The notes under the pieces are model-generated. The model was not told where the DNA came from. It saw only the letters and a program-made list of their open reading frames with translations, and ran no database searches. A stretch of 64,000 nucleotides of DNA from Bacteroidetes bacterium HLUCCA01 (GTDB lineage Bacteria; Bacteroidota; Rhodothermia; Balneolales; HLUCCA01), in contig LIHN01000019.1 in the NCBI GenBank assembly GCA_001314545.1, positions 1 through 64,000 of the forward strand, read 5' to 3'. Shown piece by piece: positions 8,594-17,608 of this stretch; position 1 is the first letter of the stretch, and every line of letters begins with the position of its first letter. A program made the position numbers and the translations under genes.

Positions 8594-9772
8594 ATGGACT
8601 CAGAACAAATATTAGTATCTGAAGCAGCACAACTAGACGACCTTGCTCCACTAAGAGTGCCAGCTTTCGCAAAGGCACTCGACGATCTCGATGACCTTTT
8701 AACTCAAAATAGTAAAGCGTTCTTGATTGGTGCGGGTTGTAGCAAGTGTGCGGGTCTACCTCTAATGGAGGAACTCACAAAAAAGACCCTAGCGAGCACA
8801 AAGTTGAGCACCACGACAAAAAGCATTCTCTCCGTCATAGAAAGGCTCTTCGCAGGTGCAAACACCGCAAACATAGAAGACTATCTAAGCGAGTTGGTAG
8901 ACCTTGTCGCAATCGCAGAACGACGCGGTATCCGTGGTGCTACGAGCCAAATGGCTACTCTCGGTGGAGTCGATTACACTGCAGAGAAACTCAAAGATTC
9001 TGTGGACGAAATCAAGTCGGCGATTGTAGAAGTAATCGATGTGCCTGTATCGATGGAAGTTCATTTGAAGTTTATCCAAGCGATTCACCGCCCATCCAGA
9101 CCTGGCAGAATGGTGGCGACTCGCCCTGTCGATTATCTGCTATTGAATTACGACGCTCTTATTGAAAGTGCGCTTGCCCTTCAAAAGTTGCGTTATGCCG
9201 ACGGAATGAACGGGGGTAGTACCGCTTGGTGGGACCTATCGACTTTCAATGCAGAAGGTCTTTCGGCCCGTGTCATAAAACTCCATGGCTCAATTGATTG
9301 GAAGGAGATGTCTGGACAGCCACTGCCACGGAGGGTAGAAAAGAATCTCAATTTGCCCACCGGCATCGAACAAAAAGTTTTGATTTGGCCAGCATCTACT
9401 AAATATCGAGAAACCCAGCGGGACCCGTATGCCCAACTATCGAGCCTTGCACGCAGCGCTCTTCGGCCACCATCTGGATGTCAAACTGTGCTGACGATAT
9501 GCGGATACAGCTTCGGCGATTCTCACATCAACATCGAAATTGAGCAGGCACTCCGGGAGTCAAAAGGGGAATTAACACTCGTCGTGTTTACTTTCGACGA
9601 GGAGCCGGTAGGTTTTCTTAAAAAGCTTCACGAAGACAAGGCCATCAGCGATCAAATCCGAATTTACGCCCGCAAAGGATTCTTCCATGGTTCAACTGTT
9701 TTCAAATCGGAAGAAGATTTACCATGGTACAAATTTGAAAATATAACCCGAATAATGGGAGGAGAACGATGA
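8594..9772 (+). CDS. SIR2-family NADase, SIR2-HerA defence pair
   Basis: This is a 392-residue SIR2-like protein from the ATG at 8594, one base after the hsdS stop. The NAD-binding glycine motif is GAGCSKCAGLP (46-56). The catalytic asparagine lies in LLLNYDAL (N185) and the catalytic histidine in KLHGSIDW (H231); a late LTICGYSFGDSHIN motif closes the Rossmann fold. SIR2 proteins in anti-phage systems hydrolyse NAD+ on infection. It overlaps the HerA gene by four bases (ATGA), which matches the two-gene SIR2-HerA defence system. Its odd place is inside a type I RM operon. I am confident of the family; the trigger is unknown. Confidence 0.9.
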   Translation: MDSEQILVSEAAQLDDLAPLRVPAFAKALDDLDDLLTQNSKAFLIGAGCSKCAGLPLMEELTKKTLASTKLSTTTKSILSVIERLFAGANTANIEDYLSELVDLVAIAERRGIRGATSQMATLGGVDYTAEKLKDSVDEIKSAIVEVIDVPVSMEVHLKFIQAIHRPSRPGRMVATRPVDYLLLNYDALIESALALQKLRYADGMNGGSTAWWDLSTFNAEGLSARVIKLHGSIDWKEMSGQPLPRRVEKNLNLPTGIEQKVLIWPASTKYRETQRDPYAQLSSLARSALRPPSGCQTVLTICGYSFGDSHINIEIEQALRESKGELTLVVFTFDEEPVGFLKKLHEDKAISDQIRIYARKGFFHGSTVFKSEEDLPWYKFENITRIMGGER

Positions 9773-11475
9773 TCACAGAATCCCACAATCCGAATGAACC
9801 CATTGAAAACCTCGCCATAGGGACCATTATTGAGGTTGATGGTTCTCACATCGTGGCGGAATTGAAACCTGGTATCACCGAACTGTCACGCGTCTTTGGT
9901 GGCGACACATACCCTATTGGGCAGTTCGGATCAATCGTGAAGATACATTTTGGCCGAAGAATTATCTTTGCATTCGTTGGGCGACTGCGAATGAAGGCGG
10001 AATACGAACTAGAGCGTGGCATTGCACCACAGGCAGCAAGTGACGAGCGCGTGATTGAAGCTGACCTATTTGGGGAAGGTGAGTGGCTACGAGACCCGAC
10101 TGTATCACCTGTTGACTGGGAGCTTAAGTTCGACCGTGGTGTCGCAACGTATCCCCTCCCCCAACAAACTGTTTACCTTACACCAAAACGCGAACTACGT
10201 TTCATTTACGGCCACGGAGAAGGCCCATCTGTTCTACTCGGTGAACATGTTGGGACAGGCGGAACAAAGTGCTATGCCGAGATGAATGAACTACTAGGAA
10301 AGCACACGGCTATTCTTGGCTCAACAGGAGCGGGTAAATCCGGCACTGTTGCTGCAGTTCTGCACAGTCTACTTGAAAGGGGTGCTGAGTTCAGTTTGGC
10401 CAATTGGAAGCCACGCATTGTCGTGCTCGATCCGCATAATGAGTATGGGGATGCATTTCCGGGTCATCAGAAGCTTTCGACGGATGATGGTTCATTGGTG
10501 TTGCCTTATTGGCTCTTGAATTTCTCCGAGACCATAGCGCTTATTATTGGCAAAACTGAGTTTGTTGCGACTTCGCAAGCCAACATCGTAAAGACAGCAT
10601 TGTTGAAGGCGAGGGTCGAGGGTGCTTCAGTTTTGGGTCTAGATGCCACTAAAATTACGGTTGATTCGCCCGTACCATACAAACTTGAAACTTTCAAAGC
10701 AGCGGTTGAAGCCGACAAACCAACACAAGCCAGCAAGCAAGACTCCCACAATTCTATCTTAGAGAAGCTTGATAACTTGATTCGCGATGCACGAGTGTCA
10801 TTCATGATGAGTGAATGGGACGGAACTAAAGATGATCCATTTCCGGCGATATTGTCTCAACTTGTGAGTGATGAAGCACAACCTAAAATCGTCGATCTTT
10901 CTGGAGTTCCAAACGAGGTTGCTGGTGTTTCGAGTGCTGTAATTGCAAGAACACTCTTTAACTTGAAAGTGTGGCAAACCGCAGACGAACGCCAAAATGA
11001 CCCTATTTTACTCGTCTGTGAGGAAGCACACCGTTACGTCCCCAATCGTGGCGAGGCTCAATACGAAGCTGCGCAAGAGGCGATACGAAGGATTGCTAAG
11101 GAAGGGCGTAAATATGGAATCGGACTTTTGTTGGTATCACAGCGTCCAAGTGAAGTCGAAGCAACGGTTCTATCCCAATGCAACAGTTGGATCATTCTCC
11201 GGATAACAAATGATTCTGATCGTGAACATGTCCGAGCAATTCTCCCCGACTCAATGTCAGGACTAACCAAAATGTTATCGGGGTTACGTCGTCAAGAGGC
11301 AATATTTGTTGGCCAGGCTGCAATTCTTCCTTCAAGAATTCTTATTCGAACCTTGACTAAAGAACAGTTGCCACGGTCAAACGATATCGATTTTGATAAG
11401 GGATGGCAAGGGAAAAGTATGACCGCCACAGAACTAGGCGTAATTGCGAACAGATGGCGTTTTCAAAAAAAATAA
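9769..11475 (+). CDS. HerA-like hexameric ATPase, SIR2-HerA defence pair
   Basis: The protein has 568 residues. Residues about 15-80 form the HAS-barrel that HerA/FtsK-type ATPases carry. Walker A is GSTGAGKS (184-191), followed by VVLDPHNEYGDAF (219-230). Walker B is ILLVCEEAH (413-421) and the sensor region is LLVSQRPSEVEATVLSQC (454-471). HerA ATPases form DNA-translocating hexameric rings; in the SIR2-HerA system the ring assembles with SIR2 subunits to give an NAD-depleting, and reportedly DNA-degrading, complex. Four-base overlap with sir2 supports fixed stoichiometry. A 50-base gap precedes rhuM2. All ATPase motifs appear intact. Confidence 0.9.
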   Translation: MITESHNPNEPIENLAIGTIIEVDGSHIVAELKPGITELSRVFGGDTYPIGQFGSIVKIHFGRRIIFAFVGRLRMKAEYELERGIAPQAASDERVIEADLFGEGEWLRDPTVSPVDWELKFDRGVATYPLPQQTVYLTPKRELRFIYGHGEGPSVLLGEHVGTGGTKCYAEMNELLGKHTAILGSTGAGKSGTVAAVLHSLLERGAEFSLANWKPRIVVLDPHNEYGDAFPGHQKLSTDDGSLVLPYWLLNFSETIALIIGKTEFVATSQANIVKTALLKARVEGASVLGLDATKITVDSPVPYKLETFKAAVEADKPTQASKQDSHNSILEKLDNLIRDARVSFMMSEWDGTKDDPFPAILSQLVSDEAQPKIVDLSGVPNEVAGVSSAVIARTLFNLKVWQTADERQNDPILLVCEEAHRYVPNRGEAQYEAAQEAIRRIAKEGRKYGIGLLLVSQRPSEVEATVLSQCNSWIILRITNDSDREHVRAILPDSMSGLTKMLSGLRRQEAIFVGQAAILPSRILIRTLTKEQLPRSNDIDFDKGWQGKSMTATELGVIANRWRFQKK

Positions 11476-11525
11476 AACCTGTGATACCCAAAAGTTGAGC
11501 ACCACACAACCAGTAAATCTACACG

Positions 11526-12536
11526 ATGGATCAGATCATTATTTATATCACTGAAGACGGACACAGCCAGATCATGCTACGGGCCAAGGACCAAACGGTA
11601 TGGTTATCCCAGCGTGAAATGGCTCATCTATTTGACGTTAGCACGGACAATGTGGGATTACACCTCAAAAACATCTATGAGGACGGCGAACTCAGCCGAG
11701 AGGCAACTACCGAGGATTCCTCGGTAGTTCAAATTGAGGGAGGGCGAGAAGTACAACGTACGATTACCCTCTACAATCTGGACGCTATTTTAGCTGTGGG
11801 CTATAGAGTTCGATCACCACGTGGTGTGCAGTTCCGTCGATGGGCTTCCACCATATTGAAGGAATACCTGCAAAAGGGTTTCGTGATGGACGACGAACGT
11901 CTCAAGAACCCTGATGGCCGCCCAGATTACTTCGATGAGATGTTGGAGCGCATCCGAGAAATCCGGGCCTCCGAGAAACGATTTTATCAGAAGGTTCGTG
12001 ATCTCTTTGCTTTGAGTAGTGACTACGACAAGACCGATAAGGCTACACAGGTTTTCTTCGCCACGGTACAGAACCTGCTCATTTACGCCGTGACGCAGAA
12101 AACGGCTGCCGAACTGATCACCGCTAGGGCTAATCCCGCCGATCCCCATTTCGGACTGCACGTTTGGAAAGGCAACAAGGTGCGCAAAACCGACATAGTT
12201 GTGGCCAAAAACTATCTTACAGAGGATGAAATCGACACCCTGAACCGGCTGGTGGTCATCTTTCTAGAAACTGCCGAACTTCGAGCCAAAAGTAAGCAGG
12301 AGACGCGTTTGGCCTTCTGGAAACAGAATGTAGATCAGATCATCACCTCCAACGGTTTCCCATTGCTTACGCATGCTGGCTCCATCAGTCATGAGCAGAT
12401 GGAAGAGCGTACAGCCGAGCTTTATCTCCAATTCGACAAAGACCGCAAAACGCGTGAAGCAATTGAAGCCGATCAACAAGACGAAGCCGACTTGAAGGCA
12501 TTGGAAACCAAACTTAAACAACGTCCGAAACAATGA
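11526..12536 (+). CDS. RhuM family protein (rhuM2)
   Basis: This 336-residue protein has the same N-terminal domain as rhuM1 (VWLSQREMAHLF, LYNLDAILAVGYRVRS, GVQFRRWASTILKEYL) and the full-length RhuM C-terminal part (KATQVFFATVQNLLIYAVT, then a charged helical tail). RhuM was named as a Salmonella pathogenicity-island protein; many copies sit in type I RM loci and none has a defined activity that I know of. The last codons overlap hsdM by four bases (ATGA), so rhuM2 and HsdM are made together. A perfect 12-bp inverted repeat lies at 11705-11729, at the position matching the one in rhuM1. Confidence 0.88.
   Translation: MDQIIIYITEDGHSQIMLRAKDQTVWLSQREMAHLFDVSTDNVGLHLKNIYEDGELSREATTEDSSVVQIEGGREVQRTITLYNLDAILAVGYRVRSPRGVQFRRWASTILKEYLQKGFVMDDERLKNPDGRPDYFDEMLERIREIRASEKRFYQKVRDLFALSSDYDKTDKATQVFFATVQNLLIYAVTQKTAAELITARANPADPHFGLHVWKGNKVRKTDIVVAKNYLTEDEIDTLNRLVVIFLETAELRAKSKQETRLAFWKQNVDQIITSNGFPLLTHAGSISHEQMEERTAELYLQFDKDRKTREAIEADQQDEADLKALETKLKQRPKQ
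11705..11729. repeat. Perfect 12-bp inverted repeat inside rhuM2
   Basis: AACTACCGAGGA (11705-11716), a single T, then its exact reverse complement (11718-11729). Its frame and flanks (GC before, CAAAT after) match the palindrome of rhuM1, but the arm sequence differs after AACT. Confidence 0.9.
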
Positions 12537-14143
12537 CCGACACCAATCAGAAACAGCTGGGCAACACGCTCTGGAAAATTGCCGATAATTTGCGCGGATC
12601 TATGAACGCGGATGATTTCCGGGATTATATGCTCTCGTTCCTGTTCCTGCGCTATCTCTCCCATAATTACGAAGCATCGGCCCAAAAAGAACTGGGGACC
12701 GATTACCCTGTGCTGTCCGATAGCGATGGTCGCACCGCATTAGGACTATGGTATTCATCCAACGAAATCGATGTACCCGAGTTCGAAAAGCAGATGCGCA
12801 GAAAAGTGCATTATGTCATCAAGCCCGAACATCTGTGGAGCAACATCACCGAACTGGCACGTCGACAAGACAGCGACCTCCTCATCACCCTGGAAGAAGG
12901 ATTCCGCTACATTGAAAATGAGTCCTTCGACAACTCGTTTCAGGGCCTCTTCTCTGAAATCAACCTGAACTCCGAGAAACTTGGACGCACATCGGTCGAC
13001 CGAAACAAAAAGCTGTGCACCATCATCCAGAAAATCTCCGAGGGAATAGCCGACTTCTCCACCGATTCCGACACCCTGGGCGATGCCTACGAATACCTGA
13101 TTGGTCAGTTTGCTGCAGGTTCGGGCAAGAAAGCCGGAGAATTCTACACCCCTCAGCAAATATCCACCATCCTTTCGGAAATCGTCACCTTAGACAGTCA
13201 GGATCCATCTGCAGGCAAAAAAGGCAAACTCGACAACGTGCTCGACTTCGCCTGTGGATCGGGGTCCCTCCTGCTGAACGTACGCAAGCGCACCAAAGAC
13301 AGTGGCGGAACCGTGGGTAAGATTTACGGACAGGAAAACAACATCACTACGTACAACCTGGCCCGGATGAACATGCTCCTGCACGGCATGAAAGACACCG
13401 AGTTCGAAATCTACCACGGAGACACCCTGAAAAATCAGTGGGATATCCTCAACGAGATGAATCCGGCCAAGAAAACGGAATTCGATGCCATTGTTGCCAA
13501 TCCCCCTTTTAGTCTGCGATGGGAACCCAACGAAGCCATGGGAGAAGATTTCCGGTTCAAGAGCTATGGATTAGCCCCTAAGTCGGCTGCGGATTTTGCC
13601 TTTCTGCTGCACGGATTTCATTTTCTGAGTGCTGAAGGAACCATGGCCATCATTTTGCCCCATGGGGTACTGTTTCGCGGTGGTGCAGAAGAACGCATTC
13701 GGACCAAACTGCTCAAAGACAATCACATCGACACGGTTATTGGTCTGCCGGCCAACCTTTTCTACTCCACCGGAATACCCGTTTGTATTCTCGTGCTGAA
13801 AAAATGCAAGAAAGAAGATAATGTGCTGTTCATTAACGCCAGTGAGCACTTCGAAAAAGGGAAACGCCAAAACACCCTGAACGAGGCGAACATCGCGAAC
13901 ATAATCGACACCTACAAATACCGACAGGAAGCCGAGCGCTACTCACGGAAGGTCTCCATGGAAGAAATTGCAAACAACGGCTACAATCTGAACATCTCGC
14001 GATACGTCAGCACCACCGAAGAAGAAGAACAAATAGATTTGGCTGAAGTAAACCAGCGCCTAACCTCCATCAACGAACGGATTCAGGGCAAAACCGCCGA
14101 GCATAATGCTTTTTTGCGGGAGTTGGGTTTGAAGGAGATATGA
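12533..14143 (+). CDS. hsdM: Type I restriction-modification methyltransferase subunit M
   Basis: This is the N6-adenine methyltransferase of the type I enzyme; with HsdS it methylates the target and with HsdR it restricts. The 536 residues include an N-terminal helical domain (NTLWKIADNLRGSMNADDF), GEFYTP (202-207), the S-adenosylmethionine motif DFACGSG (238-244) and catalytic NPPF (323-326). All key motifs are intact. It is the last gene of the cluster hsdR-rhuM1-hsdS-sir2-herA-rhuM2-hsdM; the usual hsdM-hsdS adjacency is lost because sir2, herA and rhuM2 lie between them. The next gene runs in the opposite direction. Confidence 0.96.
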   Translation: MTDTNQKQLGNTLWKIADNLRGSMNADDFRDYMLSFLFLRYLSHNYEASAQKELGTDYPVLSDSDGRTALGLWYSSNEIDVPEFEKQMRRKVHYVIKPEHLWSNITELARRQDSDLLITLEEGFRYIENESFDNSFQGLFSEINLNSEKLGRTSVDRNKKLCTIIQKISEGIADFSTDSDTLGDAYEYLIGQFAAGSGKKAGEFYTPQQISTILSEIVTLDSQDPSAGKKGKLDNVLDFACGSGSLLLNVRKRTKDSGGTVGKIYGQENNITTYNLARMNMLLHGMKDTEFEIYHGDTLKNQWDILNEMNPAKKTEFDAIVANPPFSLRWEPNEAMGEDFRFKSYGLAPKSAADFAFLLHGFHFLSAEGTMAIILPHGVLFRGGAEERIRTKLLKDNHIDTVIGLPANLFYSTGIPVCILVLKKCKKEDNVLFINASEHFEKGKRQNTLNEANIANIIDTYKYRQEAERYSRKVSMEEIANNGYNLNISRYVSTTEEEEQIDLAEVNQRLTSINERIQGKTAEHNAFLRELGLKEI

Positions 14144-14217
14144 GAATGAAAGTTGCTGATAAAGCGACTGATTCCGGAGATTTAAGATACACTTTTGGGG
14201 AAACTATCAAGCCTCTT

Positions 14218-14868
14218 TTATGCATCGTCAAATCTATTTGGTGTTGCTTGAATTCTCAAATCTGGGTTCTCAAAATCATAAATATTGAGTTTAACCCCAA
14301 GTTTGAGCCAATAGATCAAAGCATCTGCTGATCTGAAGTCAAATGTATCAGTAAATTCATACAGCACTTCAGTGTCTTTGTAGTGCTTTGACACTTCATT
14401 CATGTAATCACTTATAAGATTCAACAAATTTGTGATCTTGATTTTATTCACTGTAAATTCTGCCACAGAACCATTTTGTTTGAAAAGATTGTAATCTAAA
14501 TGTGCTAAGTATTTACTCCTTAGAGCTCGTATATAAGTAGCGCTTACGACAATTTCAGATCTTAACTGCTCCAGTTTTTTCTTTAATAATTTATCTTTTT
14601 CAGGTATTTGCAGAACTAAAATATGAAGGCTCAAATTCCTATTACTGCCAACCTTATGGTTATCAACTAGCTGAGATATTGAGATTATAATGTCTTTAAG
14701 TAATGAGTGGCTCACGACGGCAAAGAACGTCGACGCAGTGTGATTCAAAAAATCGATTCTTTTCTGGTCTTTCAGAAACAGCGACTGGAAAATATTCCAT
14801 TTCAAATAGAGACCAGATATAAATTGTTCTAGCTCAAAATATTCTTTTTCTATGGTTTTGGGGAACAT
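14218..14868 (-). CDS. AbiU2/HEPN-like protein
   Basis: This is a 216-residue, mostly helical protein. The segment RALRSKYLAHLD (114-125) has the R-x-K-x2-A-H-x-D pattern of HEPN/AbiU2-like proteins, in which a related motif forms an RNase centre or a degenerate copy. AbiU2 was found as part of a lactococcal abortive-infection system. It is encoded opposite to, and directly after, the RM cluster, which fits a further defence gene. No partner nucleotidyltransferase is present. The gene is AT-rich. The family call rests on the one motif and the all-helical pattern, so it is tentative. Confidence 0.55.
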   Translation of the reverse strand: MFPKTIEKEYFELEQFISGLYLKWNIFQSLFLKDQKRIDFLNHTASTFFAVVSHSLLKDIIISISQLVDNHKVGSNRNLSLHILVLQIPEKDKLLKKKLEQLRSEIVVSATYIRALRSKYLAHLDYNLFKQNGSVAEFTVNKIKITNLLNLISDYMNEVSKHYKDTEVLYEFTDTFDFRSADALIYWLKLGVKLNIYDFENPDLRIQATPNRFDDA

Positions 14869-14902
14869 ACTTGTAGAAGTTGTGTATACAAATTTACCTG
14901 GT

Positions 14903-15514
14903 CTAGTTATTGACTTTGTTTAAAAGCTCATGAACTACTATTTGTTCTTTTTTAAAGCTGTAACCAAATGATGAAGGATGAGATACGTTTCCTAAAACGA
15001 TAGCTGATCCACATTGTAGGTTTACCAATGCAAATCTTCCATCATCTGATGTTTTTTTTACATCTAAACCCTGAATTACATACCACCATAGCTCTTTACC
15101 TAAAACTATGACGACTTGAGGATTGAGGGAATCAATTACGGATTGAAAAGGTATTATTGCTTCTTTCCACATTAATTCACTTGGGCGTTGCCGTGGTCTA
15201 TCCCCTACTAATTTTTGGATATAGTTATAGAATGCGATTGATTCGTATAGCTCTTCACGTTCAGAGTCAGGTAACCAACCATAGTCAGCTGTTGGTATGA
15301 TTGTTTTTGCCAATGACGTAAAGAAACGATTACGTTGTTTAATACCCCATTTTTCAACTACGAATTGCGTAAAATCAAAGCGATTATCTACAAGTCCACC
15401 ATAGTGAGATTCTCCAAGGACGAGGGTTCTTATTTTCAGAATTCCACCTGATTTATAATTTTTACCTATCCATGGCTTAAAAAAAACACTTCTATGATAA
15501 GATTGTTGTTTCAT
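14903..15514 (-). CDS. Uracil-DNA-glycosylase-superfamily-like protein
   Basis: The 203-residue protein carries LVLGESHYG (31-39) near the N-terminus, FYNYIQKLVG in the middle, PQVVIVLGKELW, and a late NVSHPSSFGYS. This order (a Gly-x-Ser/Glu active-site loop, an Asn-rich loop, a VVxLG strand and a His-Pro-Ser loop) is that of the uracil-DNA glycosylase fold. The usual catalytic GEAPG sequence is replaced by GESHY, so the activity may differ. It lies 34 bases upstream of the AbiU2-like gene on the same strand, so the two may be co-transcribed. Possible roles are base excision or nucleotide sensing in defence; this is inference. Confidence 0.55.
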   Translation of the reverse strand: MKQQSYHRSVFFKPWIGKNYKSGGILKIRTLVLGESHYGGLVDNRFDFTQFVVEKWGIKQRNRFFTSLAKTIIPTADYGWLPDSEREELYESIAFYNYIQKLVGDRPRQRPSELMWKEAIIPFQSVIDSLNPQVVIVLGKELWWYVIQGLDVKKTSDDGRFALVNLQCGSAIVLGNVSHPSSFGYSFKKEQIVVHELLNKVNN

Positions 15515-15580
15515 AATAGTTTTTTAAATGACATTTTCCCATATCTGATATTGCTCAAAAGTAGAATTTTCGAGAGTTAG

Positions 15581-15835
15581 TTAGTGGGTATGAATAAACT
15601 CTTCCGGAGTTAAATATCCTAAAGAACAATGTGGCCTGAGGTGATTGTAAACCCACGTCCATTGGTCAACTATTTCTTGGGCGTGTTCGAGTGATAAAAA
15701 CGAATTTACCGACAAATACTCATCTCGAAACTTTCTATTGAATGATTCAACATACGGATTATCAGCGTGTTTTCCCGGTCTTGAGAAATCCATTGCTACG
15801 TTATTCTGGTAGGCCCACAGGTTATGATACTCCCC
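15581..15835 (-). pseudogene. IS3-family transposase (OrfB) C-terminal fragment
   Basis: The reverse strand reads NLWAYQNNVAMDFSRPGK, then NPYVESFNRKFRDEYL and YNHLRPHCSLGYLTPEEF. This is the C-terminal third of an IS3-family DDE transposase with the catalytic Glu in VESFN. The two Asp residues and everything before them are missing. Homology seems to stop near 15,835, and no terminal inverted repeats were found. It is a dead remnant that marks past insertion into the island. Confidence 0.85.
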
Positions 15836-16084
15836 ATCTTTACACCGTGGCCCTAAGATTGGGGAGTATTATACCACGCCCTATTCTACCTTTGGTTGAA
15901 AAGGCTTTAGTCCAGAATAAATTTTCATCAAGAAAATCAGTCAGGCCAATCTCATATTCAAGTGGTGAACTGAGTTGTTTGCTTCCAGAAAATAATTGAC
16001 ACAGTTAATGAATCGTGCAAACGAATTATGAATTTCCGTGCGACAAAGTGAGCATTTCTTTAGGTTGGTGCCTTTTTTCATTAC

Positions 16085-16921
16085 TTAAACTTTGATGAAG
16101 AGTTTTTCAATTTTATCAGCAATTTTTATCACCATCTCATAACTGAATTGGATTAAATCATTTTCGCTTTTTATATAACCAGCAATATATTCCGCAGATT
16201 GTGCTTCAATTCCAATTTTTTTACAAATCAAATAGCTTACTGTTTCAGCTTCAAGCTCAGCAGCAGATTTACTCAATATACGCTGTGGTAGAGTTATAGA
16301 ACTTTTTGTTTCATCGTTTAGAATCGATTTATGGCCTGTATGACCAAGAAATAAATGAGCTAACTCATGGATTAATACACAAAATGCTTCTGATTCCGAT
16401 AAACCCTTTTTTAGAGCTATCTCCAGTCGCCCTGAAAAAATAGTTGTTACATGCCCTCCTTTGAAATAGCTAAATGGCTCTTGACTAACCTTTATTCCCC
16501 ATTTTTTAGTTTCGAGTAATACCCGTTGATAAACCCTACCATCAACGATTCCATTTACAGCACTCAGCTTTCGACCCAACCCTTTTTCCAAGAAATCTTC
16601 AGGAGACAAATATCCCTTTGTATCAAATAAATCGTAGACAAGAACTATCGGGCCTTTTGGCGCAAGAATAATGTAGGGTCTTGCATCTTCTGACACTGTC
16701 CGTCCAAATTTTTTCTTCCAAAATGAAGCGCTACCAAAAAAGGTTACATCCTGATTCTGGATGTAAACAAGTATCGTATTAAACCGCGAGTAATGATTAA
16801 AACGAGTGATAAAGTTGACAATCTTAATAAATTCCTTTGACCCTCTAAACCGCTTGCCCCTATATAGTAGTTCATCTATTGCAAGCCTATCAGTCAGGTT
16901 GACAGTTTCTTCAAATATCAT
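16085..16921 (-). CDS. ArdC-like zinc metallopeptidase (antirestriction-type)
   Basis: The 278-residue protein has an N-terminal segment (YSRFNTILVYIQNQ, GSASFWKKKFGRTV, RPYIILAPKGPIVLVYDLFD, about 44-100) that follows the ArdC single-strand-DNA-binding pattern. A zincin domain follows, with H185-E-L-A-H189 and a downstream Glu in ELEAET (about 222-226), the layout of ImmA/IrrE/ArdC peptidases. ArdC proteins protect incoming plasmid DNA from restriction; ImmA-type peptidases cleave repressors. Within an island that carries a type I RM system, an antirestriction role is attractive but not shown. The zinc ligands are intact. No co-directional neighbour lies within 400 bases. Confidence 0.65.
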   Translation of the reverse strand: MIFEETVNLTDRLAIDELLYRGKRFRGSKEFIKIVNFITRFNHYSRFNTILVYIQNQDVTFFGSASFWKKKFGRTVSEDARPYIILAPKGPIVLVYDLFDTKGYLSPEDFLEKGLGRKLSAVNGIVDGRVYQRVLLETKKWGIKVSQEPFSYFKGGHVTTIFSGRLEIALKKGLSESEAFCVLIHELAHLFLGHTGHKSILNDETKSSITLPQRILSKSAAELEAETVSYLICKKIGIEAQSAEYIAGYIKSENDLIQFSYEMVIKIADKIEKLFIKV

Positions 16922-17169
16922 AAGTCACTTTCACAGTAATAGATAAGTAGAACCAAATTGGTATAATCGTCAAATATATGTTTCCATCCAAGCAACTACA
17001 TAGATGATTTGTAATTAGCTGCATGGATACAGTTCTGTAGTATTAACGAGGGAGCGTCGCGGCCTCGGCCTTGCTGGTAATCTAACAGTACACTGCGTGA
17101 GAGCGGACGGTAGTACACCCAGTAATACCCCTGATGGGTAGAACTCTTTTTCTCGGATTCCAGCACTGA

Positions 17170-17599
17170 TTACCAATAAACTCGTTTAGATAGTGGCAAA
17201 ACCAGTTGTAACAGTATCCATCGGGGTTTTGCTGACGGTGTTCCTCCCACAACAATTGACGAGTAACATGCCTTTTATTAAGTTCGCCGCCATGTTCTTG
17301 TATCCATCGTTGTAAGATCAGCGAACGCTGTGGATGAAACGCTGAAGGGGTATCTTATTGCCGGCATAGATCCCATAGGTTAGCATCGTTCAAAGCGAGT
17401 GCCTGTTCCAGGGTGTGGCCACTTTGCTCAATTTGGCGAAGGTTACCGCGTACGTTATTGCCCGATATCCCTGTATCACGTGTATACGTCGCCGGGATAC
17501 GCCACTGTGGGCTTTTTGGAGAATAATTCGAATATGATCCATAGTAATCGGGTTTGCTGCCATATGCCTTCGCTTTGGTGAAATAAAGCAAAGGTACAA
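17170..17599 (-). pseudogene. istA: IS21-family IstA transposase remnant, frameshifted
   Basis: The reverse strand begins MAANPITMDHIRIILQKA in one frame, then continues in another with DTGISGNNVRGNLRQIEQSG and TLEQALALNDANLWDL, the N-terminal HTH of IstA. A further stretch reads VTRQLLWEEHRQQNPDGY and FCHYLNEF, again IstA-like. At least two frame changes and a stop break it, the catalytic core is absent, and no istB follows. Four 24-bp repeats of the IS21 end type lie just outside its start codon (17609-17704). The 120 bases left of 17,170 are not explained. Confidence 0.75.
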
Positions 17600-17608
17600 T
17601 GCTCCGAG

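Noticed and set aside
14140-14331. 63-codon frame overlapping the hsdM stop by ATGA
   Set aside because: Start context looks coupled, but the sequence soon runs antisense to the AbiU2-like gene and matches nothing; at best a leftover of a lost downstream gene.
15849-16010. 51-codon - strand frame with protein-like composition beside the IS3 fragment
   Set aside because: No start codon at its upstream stop, no family recognised; probably debris of an inactivated gene.
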